A DNA stretch of 19,805 bases from JBBQBQ01 sp038317685. Its GTDB lineage: Bacteria; Desulfobacterota; Desulfuromonadia; Desulfuromonadales; DDH964. How positions within the stretch are numbered: position 1 is the stretch's first letter; each line of letters opens with the position of its first letter. Positions 1 through 6,499 of the stretch are shown piece after piece. The position numbers were made by a program, and so were the translations under genes. The notes beneath the pieces were generated by a model. The model searched no databases and had not been told where the DNA came from. It was given only the letters and a program-made list of their open reading frames with translations. Location of the stretch: assembly GCA_038317685.1 (NCBI GenBank), contig JBBQBQ010000036.1:1-19805 (forward strand), read 5' to 3'.

Positions 1-832
1 CTGCCTGGGGATAGTTGGCGGCGAGAATCCAGTCGGTGGCGGCGAGGTGTTTGAAGGAGACGAGCATCGCAATGCCTCGCGAGTTGATGGTCTCGCCGCT
101 CCCTTCAAATCCGTCGAGGGCCTGGTCAAGGAGCCGATTGGCGCCGGGGGGGATATCGCTTTGCATGACCCTGGTCGGGTCCGGGTGCATGATCATCAGC
201 CGCTTGGTGCTGAAAAGGTAGTAGTATCCGGATTTGCCAACCTTGGCGCGAGCGAGGTTGCCGAGGAAGTTGTCCTTGCTCAGATCGATGCTGCCGGCGA
301 GAACGCCGGTCAGCCGGCCGCCCTGATCGAAGAGGGGAGCGGTGAAGCTGATCGCGGGGTGATGGTGGGCCTGGCTGGAGCGGTAGGGCGCGGAGATGAT
401 CGGCTTGCCGCTATCGACAGTTTTGCGGAAGTAGTCGCGAAAGGAGTAATCCCGTCCCCGCCGGTCAGGCTTGATGGGCCACTCGGCCGTCAAGCGGCCG
501 TCTGGAGAAAAGAGAAAGATGCCGTTGTCGAAAAAATCGGTGATGCCGATACCGAGGCGTTGGTCGAAAAACGCCTGGGCCCGGTCGGGATCGCCAAGGA
601 TGCCCGGAGGCAGACTGGCCGCGGTTTTCACGATCAACTGTTGGCTTTGGGATAACTTCTGGTCGAGGCCCGCGGCGATCAGGCTGAGGATAGCGAATTG
701 CTGGCGGCCGATGAGGTCTTCGAGTTCGCCGGAGAAAAAACCCAGCGTCGCCGTCCCGAGAACGGCGAGCAGGCCGGCCAGGAGCAGGCAGACGGTTAAA
801 GCCAATCGGATTTTCAGGCTGAACCGCACCAT
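1..832 (-). CDS. Membrane-anchored dCache sensor protein, N-terminal part (runs off left edge)
   Basis: Reading from an ATG at 832 down to base 1 gives an uninterrupted frame of about 277 codons. It opens with a short basic stretch (MVRFSLKIR) and a hydrophobic helix at about residues 9-33, then a long extracytoplasmic-type region. That region contains the features of a double Cache (PDC/dCache_1) ligand-sensing domain: a segment with FSPDGRL, the DYSFRDYFRK stretch, ISAPYRSS, an APLFDQGGRLTGVLAGSIDL strand pair, then GKSGYYYLFS and a second lobe ending in LAATDWILAANYPQ. Such domains sense small molecules in the periplasm and pass the signal to a cytoplasmic output (GGDEF, histidine kinase or chemoreceptor). 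The second TM helix and the output domain lie outside the window, so the class cannot be named. No strong ribosome-binding site precedes the ATG, so the start is likely but not certain. The start lies 47 nt beyond the cbpA stop, so cotranscription is plausible. Confidence 0.82.
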   Translation of the reverse strand, partial: MVRFSLKIRLALTVCLLLAGLLAVLGTATLGFFSGELEDLIGRQQFAILSLIAAGLDQKLSQSQQLIVKTAASLPPGILGDPDRAQAFFDQRLGIGITDFFDNGIFLFSPDGRLTAEWPIKPDRRGRDYSFRDYFRKTVDSGKPIISAPYRSSQAHHHPAISFTAPLFDQGGRLTGVLAGSIDLSKDNFLGNLARAKVGKSGYYYLFSTKRLMIMHPDPTRVMQSDIPPGANRLLDQALDGFEGSGETINSRGIAMLVSFKHLAATDWILAANYPQA

Positions 833-879
833 GGGTCATCCGCGGGATGGCTCCCGAAGCTTTGAGGGGGAGGGGAAGG

Positions 880-1764
880 TCAGAGGTCGGCATCTTTGAG
901 TTGTTCCACCAGGGCCAACTGGGCACTGGTCAAGGTTTTGGGGACCTTCACCTCGATGATGGCGTAAAGATCCCCCTTGCGGCCCTCGACCTGGACGCCG
1001 AACCCGCGGAGCCGGATTTTACTGCCGCATTGCATCCCCGCCGGCACCTTGACGCGCTTTTCCCCGGCCAGAGTGGGAACCGCAACCGTGGTGCCGAGAC
1101 AGACGCCGCTGAACGGGACCTGGACCGGAACCAGCAGGTTGTCTCCGTCGCGGGTCATGAGCGGGTCGGGCTCGACCTCGATTTCCAGAAAGAGATCGCC
1201 GGGCGGTCCTCCCGTGGGACTGGGCCCGCCCTTGCCGGCGACTCGCAGTTTCTGGCCGCTTTCGACGCCGGGCGGAATCCGCACCTGCAATTGTTCCCGC
1301 TGCTTCTCACGGGAGTAGTCGATGCGCTGCTCTCCCCCGGTGACGGCTTGGCGAAGCGGAATTTTCAAGGCCATGACGAAGTCCTGCCCCTTGATCGCCC
1401 GCGGCCGCCCGCCGAAAGAAGCACCCCGCCCGCGGCCCCCGCCGAAGAGGTGACTGAAAATGTCGTCTCCGCCGATCCCGAATTCGCGGAAGATGTCGCC
1501 GAGGTCGGCCCCTTGGAAGATGTCCTCCCGGGAATAGCGCTGGTGGAAACCAGCTTCCCCGAACTGGTCGTACTGGCGCCTCTTTTCGGCGTCGGACAGG
1601 ACCGCGTAGGCCTCGGTGACCTCCTTGAATTTTTCTTCGGCCTGGGCATTGCCGGGGTTCTTGTCGGGATGGAACTTGACGGCCAGTTTGCGATAAGCCT
1701 TTTTGATGACATCGGGCGTGGCATCTCGAGGGACGCCGAGAACTTGGTAATAATCCTTGGCCAT
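880..1764 (-). CDS. cbpA: DnaJ-family co-chaperone of CbpA type
   Basis: This 294-residue Hsp40 co-chaperone stimulates the ATPase of DnaK and delivers unfolded substrates to it in the cytoplasm. The J domain occupies residues 1-70 with the obligatory HPD at 32-34. A Gly/Phe-rich linker follows (about 70-122, with GIGGDDIFSHLFGGGRGRG), then the two beta-sandwich C-terminal substrate-binding domains (about 125-285). The CxxCxGxG zinc fingers of full DnaJ are absent, and with the length of about 300 this points to CbpA (type II Hsp40) rather than DnaJ. An AGGAGA ribosome-binding site sits about 8 nt before the ATG. A well-spaced promoter (-35 TTGACG, -10 TATCCT) lies upstream on the same strand. 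The gene is transcribed divergently from a marR gene, with the two -35 boxes inside one inverted repeat. Confidence 0.93.
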   Translation of the reverse strand: MAKDYYQVLGVPRDATPDVIKKAYRKLAVKFHPDKNPGNAQAEEKFKEVTEAYAVLSDAEKRRQYDQFGEAGFHQRYSREDIFQGADLGDIFREFGIGGDDIFSHLFGGGRGRGASFGGRPRAIKGQDFVMALKIPLRQAVTGGEQRIDYSREKQREQLQVRIPPGVESGQKLRVAGKGGPSPTGGPPGDLFLEIEVEPDPLMTRDGDNLLVPVQVPFSGVCLGTTVAVPTLAGEKRVKVPAGMQCGSKIRLRGFGVQVEGRKGDLYAIIEVKVPKTLTSAQLALVEQLKDADL

Positions 1765-1797
1765 GGGCTCTCCTGGTTGGCGACAATGCTTTCTGAA

Positions 1798-1826
1798 AGG
1801 ATAGAGGCATCACTGGCGGGCGTCAA
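1798..1826 (-). promoter_or_regulatory. Sigma-70-type promoter for cbpA
   Basis: On the minus strand TTGACG (1826-1821) is followed after exactly 17 nt by TATCCT (1803-1798), and the cbpA ATG lies about 34 nt beyond the -10 box. The -35 box lies in the left arm of the inverted repeat at 1821-1851. Confidence 0.65.
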
Positions 1827-1851
1827 GGTAACCGGCTGAGTTTCCTTGACG
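1821..1851. promoter_or_regulatory. Inverted repeat spanning both divergent -35 boxes, candidate MarR operator
   Basis: CGTCAAGG (1821-1828) and CCTTGACG (1844-1851) are perfect inverted 8-mers separated by 15 nt. After one mismatch, AAC (1830-1832) and GTT (1840-1842) extend the pairing inward. Read outward in either direction each arm contains TTGACG, the -35 hexamer of the cbpA promoter (minus) and of the marR promoter (plus). The symmetry suits a dimeric regulator. Assignment to the adjacent MarR protein is inferred from position; part of the symmetry follows automatically from having two TTGACG boxes facing outward. Confidence 0.55.
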
Positions 1852-1874
1852 ATCCCCGGGCTTCCGGCTAATAT
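1846..1874 (+). promoter_or_regulatory. Sigma-70-type promoter for marR-hemY
   Basis: TTGACG (1846-1851), a 17-nt spacer and TAATAT (1869-1874) form a near-consensus promoter about 30 nt before the marR start. The -35 box lies in the right arm of the inverted repeat. Confidence 0.7.
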
Positions 1875-1905
1875 TTCGGTTGGCTAAATTTAAGGAGCGC
1901 AAAGC

Positions 1906-2334
1906 ATGGAAAATATCGATCGGCTGGAGCAGCTTTACCCGGGACTGCTTCGCCGCATGGGGCAGTTGAGGGCGCTGGTCCATAAAGGGCTGGACCTCAC
2001 CTATAACCAGTACAAGACCCTGCTGACCATTGCCGCCTCGGGGCGCTGCTCTCTCGGAGACCTGGGTCGGGAACTGGAAGTGGCGATGAGCAGTGCCAGT
2101 CAGATGGTCGATCGGCTGGTCGCCCAGGGGCTGGTGGAACGGCGCCAGGACGCTGACAACCGGCGGCAGGTGGTGATCCGACTGACGCCTCGTGGCGAGG
2201 CGCTGATCGGAGAACTCCGCCGCGGCATCCTGGTCCGCTACCGCAAATTCTTCAAACGGCTTGATGCCGCGGAACAGGCCGAACTGGTCGGCGCCTTCGA
2301 GACCATTGCCCGTATTCTGGACAAGCTGGCCTGA
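1906..2334 (+). CDS. MarR-family transcriptional regulator
   Basis: The protein is 142 residues, the usual MarR length. It has an N-terminal dimerisation helix region (about 1-30), a winged helix-turn-helix (about 35-105) and a C-terminal helical dimerisation segment. The family signature is clear: LTYNQYKTLLTIAASGRCSL, then the recognition helix region SSASQMVDRLVAQGLVERR, then the wing with DADNRRQVVIRLTPRGEAL. MarR dimers bind palindromic operators and usually repress until a small ligand or an oxidised thiol releases them. The only cysteine is in the SGRCSLG segment. An AAGGAG ribosome-binding site precedes the ATG by about 8 nt. The gene is followed 41 nt later by hemY, so the two are probably cotranscribed. 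The inverted repeat at 1821-1851 is the likely autoregulatory site and would also affect cbpA. The ligand cannot be read from the sequence. Confidence 0.93.
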   Translation: MENIDRLEQLYPGLLRRMGQLRALVHKGLDLTYNQYKTLLTIAASGRCSLGDLGRELEVAMSSASQMVDRLVAQGLVERRQDADNRRQVVIRLTPRGEALIGELRRGILVRYRKFFKRLDAAEQAELVGAFETIARILDKLA

Positions 2335-2375
2335 AGATTCTCCCCTGAATTTCCGCTCCCCTAAGGAGGTTTGCC

Positions 2376-3782
2376 ATGACCCGCATTGCTATCATCGGCG
2401 CCGGCATTTCCGGCCTGTCGACCGCCTTCGCCATTGAACGTCAAGCCCGGGCCGCCGGCCTGCCCGTCGAGATCGTCGTTCTTGAAAAAGAGCCGCGTAC
2501 CGGCGGCAAGATCTGGACCATTCGCGACGAGGGCTATCTGTGTGAATGGGGTCCCAACGGTTTTCTCGACAGCAAACCGATGACCCTGGATTTGTGCCGC
2601 GAGCTGGAAATCAGCGGGCGGTTGCTCCGTTCCGACGACAATGCCCGTAAACGTTATATCTATAGCGGCGGGATGCTCCACCGGCTCCCTGAAAACGGGC
2701 CGTCTTTTCTCAGCTCCAAACTGATTTCCTGGCCGGGGAAGCTGCGCCTGGCCTGCGAGCCGCTGGTGGCGGCGAAGCGCGACGGCGAAGACGAGACGCT
2801 CGCCGCTTTTGCCCGGCGTCGCCTTGGCGGGGAGGCCCTCGACAAGCTGATCGGGCCGATGGTGTCGGGAATCTTCGCCGGGGATCCGGAGACGATGAGC
2901 CTGAAGAGCTGTTTTCCCCGCATCCACGAGCTGGAACAGGAATACGGCGGACTGATCCGGGCCATGGTCAAACTGGCAAAGCAGAAGAAGGCTGAACGCA
3001 AGGCCGGCAAGGCGGTCGGCAGCGCCGCTGGTCCCGGCGGAGTCCTGACCTCCTTCACCGATGGTATCCAGGAACTGACCGACGCCGTCGGCTCGGCCCT
3101 TAAAGGCTCGGTTCGGAGCGGCACCGCAGTGACCGGCCTTCGTCCCCGGGCCGGCGGCTTCGACCTGGAACTGGCCGACGGCGGCCACCTCGAAGCCGAT
3201 CTGGTTGTCAGTGCCGCCCCGGCCTGGGCCCTGGCGGAGTTGACCGCACCTCTCGACCAGGCCCTCGCCGGGCTGCTGCAGGATATCCCCTATGCGCCGA
3301 TGAACGTGGTCTGCTTTGGGTTTCAGCGCGGCAAGATTCCCCGCGACGTCGACGGCTTCGGGTACCTGATTCCGAAACGGGAAGGGAAGCAGATCCTCGG
3401 CACCCTCTGGGATTCGAGCATCTTCCCCAATCGCGCTCCCGAGGGGCAGGTGCTGCTGCGTTCGATGATGGGGGGGGCGACCAACCCCGGGGCTTTCGAC
3501 CTGGCCGACGGGGAGGTGACGGCCCGAGTCCGCGCCGACCTCAAGGAGATCATGGGGGTCGTCGCCGAACCGGATTTCGTCAGGATTTTCCGTCACCAGC
3601 GGGCGATCCCCCAATATATCGCCGGCCATGAAAGGCGGTTGTTGGCGATTTCGGAACGACTGACGGCCTTCCCCGGACTGTTCGCCACCGGCAACGCCTT
3701 TTTCGGTGTCGGTCTCAACGACTGTGTCCATTCCTCCAACCAGATCGCCGAACGGGTGGTGGCCTTTTTACGGGAACGCTGA
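2376..3782 (+). CDS. hemY: Protoporphyrinogen oxidase, HemY type
   Basis: This 468-residue flavoprotein most likely catalyses the six-electron oxidation of protoporphyrinogen IX to protoporphyrin IX, the penultimate step of haem synthesis, at the cytoplasmic face of the membrane. The N-terminus carries the dinucleotide-binding GAGISGLSTA motif (residues 8-17) and the following VVLEKEPRTGGKIWT segment, as in the FAD-dependent amine oxidase/PPOX fold. The C-terminus has the FAD-contacting GNAFFGVGLNDCVHSSNQIAERV segment. Length matches the HemY family (about 460-480). An AAGGAGG ribosome-binding site is spaced 5-6 nt from the ATG. In an organism rich in c-type cytochromes haem demand is high; HemY is classically oxygen-dependent, so an anaerobe must use another electron acceptor, which the sequence does not reveal. 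It lies 41 nt after the MarR regulator, suggesting a shared promoter. Confidence 0.9.
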   Translation: MTRIAIIGAGISGLSTAFAIERQARAAGLPVEIVVLEKEPRTGGKIWTIRDEGYLCEWGPNGFLDSKPMTLDLCRELEISGRLLRSDDNARKRYIYSGGMLHRLPENGPSFLSSKLISWPGKLRLACEPLVAAKRDGEDETLAAFARRRLGGEALDKLIGPMVSGIFAGDPETMSLKSCFPRIHELEQEYGGLIRAMVKLAKQKKAERKAGKAVGSAAGPGGVLTSFTDGIQELTDAVGSALKGSVRSGTAVTGLRPRAGGFDLELADGGHLEADLVVSAAPAWALAELTAPLDQALAGLLQDIPYAPMNVVCFGFQRGKIPRDVDGFGYLIPKREGKQILGTLWDSSIFPNRAPEGQVLLRSMMGGATNPGAFDLADGEVTARVRADLKEIMGVVAEPDFVRIFRHQRAIPQYIAGHERRLLAISERLTAFPGLFATGNAFFGVGLNDCVHSSNQIAERVVAFLRER

Positions 3783-4013
3783 GCCGGGCAAGTTGACAGC
3801 CTTCCCGTCACCCGGTAACCGTAATGTAATGATCTTGCTGTTGGTCAAGGTCTTACGAGACCGGCGTGGATGACGCAATCGGTTTTTAAACGGCGGTTTG
3901 GGGAGTTGTTGGCCAGGGTCGACGTGGCTCCGGCCGCAGGTGTTGAGCCAAGGCGTTGGCCCGGCCGGGTACCGGGCACCCCGCTGAGAATCTTTTCCCG
4001 AGGAGGATCTGCC
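3783..4013. other. Intergenic leader between hemY and the DUF4139 genes
   Basis: This 231-nt gap holds a perfect TTGACA (3793-3798), but the hexamer 17 nt downstream (TAACCG) is a poor -10, so any promoter here is weak or activator-dependent. A small perfect hairpin, GGTCT-TACG-AGACC, lies at 3849-3862. A longer reading frame enters this region from a start near 3870, but the ribosome-binding site and signal peptide place the real start at 4014. Confidence 0.4.
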
Positions 4014-5132
4014 ATGCGCATGATCGTGCCGTTTTTGCTCCTGGTCCTGCTGCCGGCCCTGCCGGCTGCGGCTCGCACCAAACTGGTCGCCCTGCCGGAG
4101 CGGGAGACCACGGTGGTCCGACTCGACAACCCGGCGGCCACCCTCGTCGAGGAGGAGCGGGTGCTGCCCCTCGAGGCGGGACTCAACCAGGTCGACTTCG
4201 CCTGGCAGGGGGTCCAGATCGACCCGGACTCGATTCGTTTGACGTTCCTCGACCCTTCGGCGCAGGTGCAGCTCCTCTCCGTCGCCTATCCGCCCGGGGA
4301 GGCTGCGCTGGTCTGGACCCTGCGGGCGACCCGGGCCGGGGAGGTGCGGACGCGAATCACCTATCTGCTGGCCGCTCTCGACCGGCTGGTGACCTACCAG
4401 GCGGTCGCCGACCGCGAAGAAAGCCACCTCGACCTGCAAGCCTTCCTGGTGCTCCGCAACTTTTCCGGTGAGGACTTCGCTTCTGCCGGATTCCAGCTCG
4501 GCCAGGGGAAGCCGGCGACGGGCTCCCTCGCCCACGAGGAAACCCGCCAGCAGGCCCTCTTCGCCGCCAAAGGGGTGCCGGTTGTCAAAACCTTGACCTG
4601 GGACGCGGCCCTTCAGCCTTGGGAACCGAAGCGAGAGGGCCTCACCGCCGGCATTCCGGTCCATTACCGGATTGCCAATACTTCAGCCGCCAGCCTCGGC
4701 CAGGCGCCTCTCTGGGGGGGGAAGGTGCGGGTTTTCCAAGGGGACGGACACGGCGGGACGATTTTCCTCGGCGAGGATCAGGCAGAATTCACCGCCGTCG
4801 GAGAGGAGCTGAAGATCTATGTCGGTGACAGCAGGGATGTGGCGGTGACCCAGCAGAAGCTGCGTGACGAGGTGGTGAACCCCCGCCCTTCCCGGTCCCG
4901 GATGGTCCTTTATGATACCGAGGAGGAGTTGGCGGCGACGGTGGAGAATTTCAAGAAGCGGGCGGTGACCCTCGACCTGGTGGAGCATATCGCTGGGGAG
5001 TGGGTGGTGGGGAAGGTCAGCCACCCCTTTGAACGGCGTGATGCCGGCACCCTGGTCGTGCATGTCCCCCTGGCCGCCGGCGCGACCGAGCAGGTCAAAA
5101 TTCAATACCAGCGCCGCAACGTCCGTAACTAA
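4014..5132 (+). CDS. Exported DUF4139-like protein, first of two tandem paralogues
   Basis: From the ATG at 4014 the product is 372 residues and starts with a good signal peptide (MRMIVPFLLLVLLPALPAAA, cleavage after about residue 20). An AGGAGG ribosome-binding site lies 7 nt upstream, so the longer in-frame start near 3870 is not used. The mature protein is predicted beta-rich and periplasmic. Its first half aligns by eye with the next gene: the KLVALPERE/KIDLVTLPGRD opening, LEAGLNQVDFAWQG versus LKRGTNRLQFSWVG, the IDP-S core, SVAYPP versus SLSYPP, and the NFSGEDF versus NRSGEDY segment. These are features I associate with DUF4139 (mucoidy inhibitor A-like) proteins. The conserved aromatic pair before the GED segment is degenerate here, so the two copies have diverged. 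The biochemical role is unknown. It is followed 8-11 nt later by its paralogue. Confidence 0.8.
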   Translation: MRMIVPFLLLVLLPALPAAARTKLVALPERETTVVRLDNPAATLVEEERVLPLEAGLNQVDFAWQGVQIDPDSIRLTFLDPSAQVQLLSVAYPPGEAALVWTLRATRAGEVRTRITYLLAALDRLVTYQAVADREESHLDLQAFLVLRNFSGEDFASAGFQLGQGKPATGSLAHEETRQQALFAAKGVPVVKTLTWDAALQPWEPKREGLTAGIPVHYRIANTSAASLGQAPLWGGKVRVFQGDGHGGTIFLGEDQAEFTAVGEELKIYVGDSRDVAVTQQKLRDEVVNPRPSRSRMVLYDTEEELAATVENFKKRAVTLDLVEHIAGEWVVGKVSHPFERRDAGTLVVHVPLAAGATEQVKIQYQRRNVRN

Positions 5133-5143
5133 AGGAGAGCGTG

Positions 5144-6475
5144 ATGATGACCAGACCGCTATGCCTGCTGACCCTCTCCTGTGTCCTTTGCCTGATGGCC
5201 GCCCCGGCCTTTGCCAAGATCGATCTGGTGACCTTGCCGGGGCGCGATGGCGTGCAGTTGACGATTTATAACAGCGCCGACCTGACTTTGGTGCGTGACA
5301 CCCGGACCCTGACCCTGAAACGGGGGACCAACCGTCTGCAATTCTCCTGGGTCGGCACCCTGATCGATCCGACCTCCCTGGAAATGCAGCCTTTGGCCCG
5401 GGCGGGGGAGACTCTGATCGACAGCCTGAGCTACCCCCCGCGCACCACCGGTCTCGGGGTCTGGTCGTTATCGGCCCCGGCGGCCGGACCGGCGCCCTTC
5501 CAAATCAGCTACTTTACCAGCGGCATCAGCTGGCAGGCTTATTACCTGGCGACTTTGAGCAACGATGAGGGCCACCTCCGGCTGGAAGGGTATGTGCGGC
5601 TGAATAACCGGAGCGGGGAGGACTACCCTCAGGCCGTCACCCGGCTGGTGGTTGGCAAGATCCACCTCATCGACAGCATTGCCGAGCTGGCGCGGCGGCG
5701 GGTCCCCTACGGCCGCCCCGGCGGCGAGCCGCCCCCGACTCCGGCGCCGCGGCTTTCCGGGGTGCGTCTGGAGGCGGATGCGTCAGTGGCCAAGGCCGTT
5801 TTCCAGTTGGCCCCCAAGGAGATTGTCAAGGAAGGGCTTTCCGAATACTTTCTCTATACCATCGAGGGGACCGAGGACATTTCCGACGGCTGGGGGAAGC
5901 GGCTGATCTCCTTCACCGCCCCGCGGGTCCCGGTGCAAAATCTTTACCGCTTCGAGGAGGAGCGTTACGGCTCCTTGCCGGTCCGCTTTCTGAGCTTCGC
6001 CAACGATGCGGCTCACCAACTCGGCCGGGAACCTCTCCCCGGCGGCCTAGTCAAGGTCTTTCGCAGCCTCGACGGGGATGGCCATCTTTCCTACCTTGGG
6101 GCCGAGGAGGTTCGCTATGTTCCCAAGGGGGATGAAGTCGCTCTCAACCTCGGTCCGGCCCTTGATGTGACGGTGCAGCCCACTCTCCTGGAGGTGCAAA
6201 CTGACGGGTATGAATGGCGGAATGAGCAAATTACCGGCTGGGATGAAGTGCAGGAGGTCCGGATCGTGGCGGCCAATCACCGGGAGGTGCCGGCCAAGGT
6301 CGAAATTCGCCGCAGTTTTCCGGTGACCAGCTGGGAGCTGAAGAACTCGGGGAATGCCGGAACGTTCAGCACTATCGACAAAAATACCGTGCAATATATG
6401 CTCGAGTTGGCCCCGGGGGCTCGCCAGAGCTTCAGCTACCGGGTCACCCTTCATCATGGAAGCCGCGCCCGCTAG
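5144..6475 (+). CDS. Exported DUF4139-like protein, second tandem paralogue
   Basis: The product is about 443 residues with a signal peptide (TRPLCLLTLSCVLCLMAAPAFA, cleavage before KIDLV). A GTG at 5141 and ATGs at 5144 and 5147 are all in frame; the GGAG at 5134-5137 is best spaced for the ATG at 5144. The DUF4139-like hallmarks are complete: FSWVGTLIDPTSLEM, LSYPP, an ISYFTSGISWQAYYLATL strand with Trp and Tyr, and LNNRSGEDYPQAV. A Pro-rich stretch follows (about residues 195-207, RPGGEPPPTPAPR). The C-terminal half ends in a beta-sandwich-like region (ELAPGARQSFSYRVTLHHG). It is probably periplasmic or surface-associated and acts with the preceding paralogue. The HEAT-repeat gene starts 24 nt later, so all three genes probably form one operon. 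No enzymatic motif is visible. Confidence 0.82.
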   Translation: MMTRPLCLLTLSCVLCLMAAPAFAKIDLVTLPGRDGVQLTIYNSADLTLVRDTRTLTLKRGTNRLQFSWVGTLIDPTSLEMQPLARAGETLIDSLSYPPRTTGLGVWSLSAPAAGPAPFQISYFTSGISWQAYYLATLSNDEGHLRLEGYVRLNNRSGEDYPQAVTRLVVGKIHLIDSIAELARRRVPYGRPGGEPPPTPAPRLSGVRLEADASVAKAVFQLAPKEIVKEGLSEYFLYTIEGTEDISDGWGKRLISFTAPRVPVQNLYRFEEERYGSLPVRFLSFANDAAHQLGREPLPGGLVKVFRSLDGDGHLSYLGAEEVRYVPKGDEVALNLGPALDVTVQPTLLEVQTDGYEWRNEQITGWDEVQEVRIVAANHREVPAKVEIRRSFPVTSWELKNSGNAGTFSTIDKNTVQYMLELAPGARQSFSYRVTLHHGSRAR

Positions 6476-6499
6476 GGCGCAGTCCCCAGGAGGCGCTTC

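Noticed and set aside
847..1839. 330-codon plus-strand frame across cbpA
   Set aside because: The J domain, HPD motif and ribosome-binding site are on the minus strand. The plus frame is a GC-driven shadow.
2361..3731. 456-codon open frame on the minus strand opposite hemY
   Set aside because: It is the antisense shadow of a clear FAD enzyme gene with matching ribosome-binding site. The composition is Gly/Gln/Arg/His-rich without any family signature.
3870..4013. Upstream extension of the first DUF4139-like gene
   Set aside because: It would add 48 residues before a good signal peptide, and the strong AGGAGG is next to the ATG at 4014.
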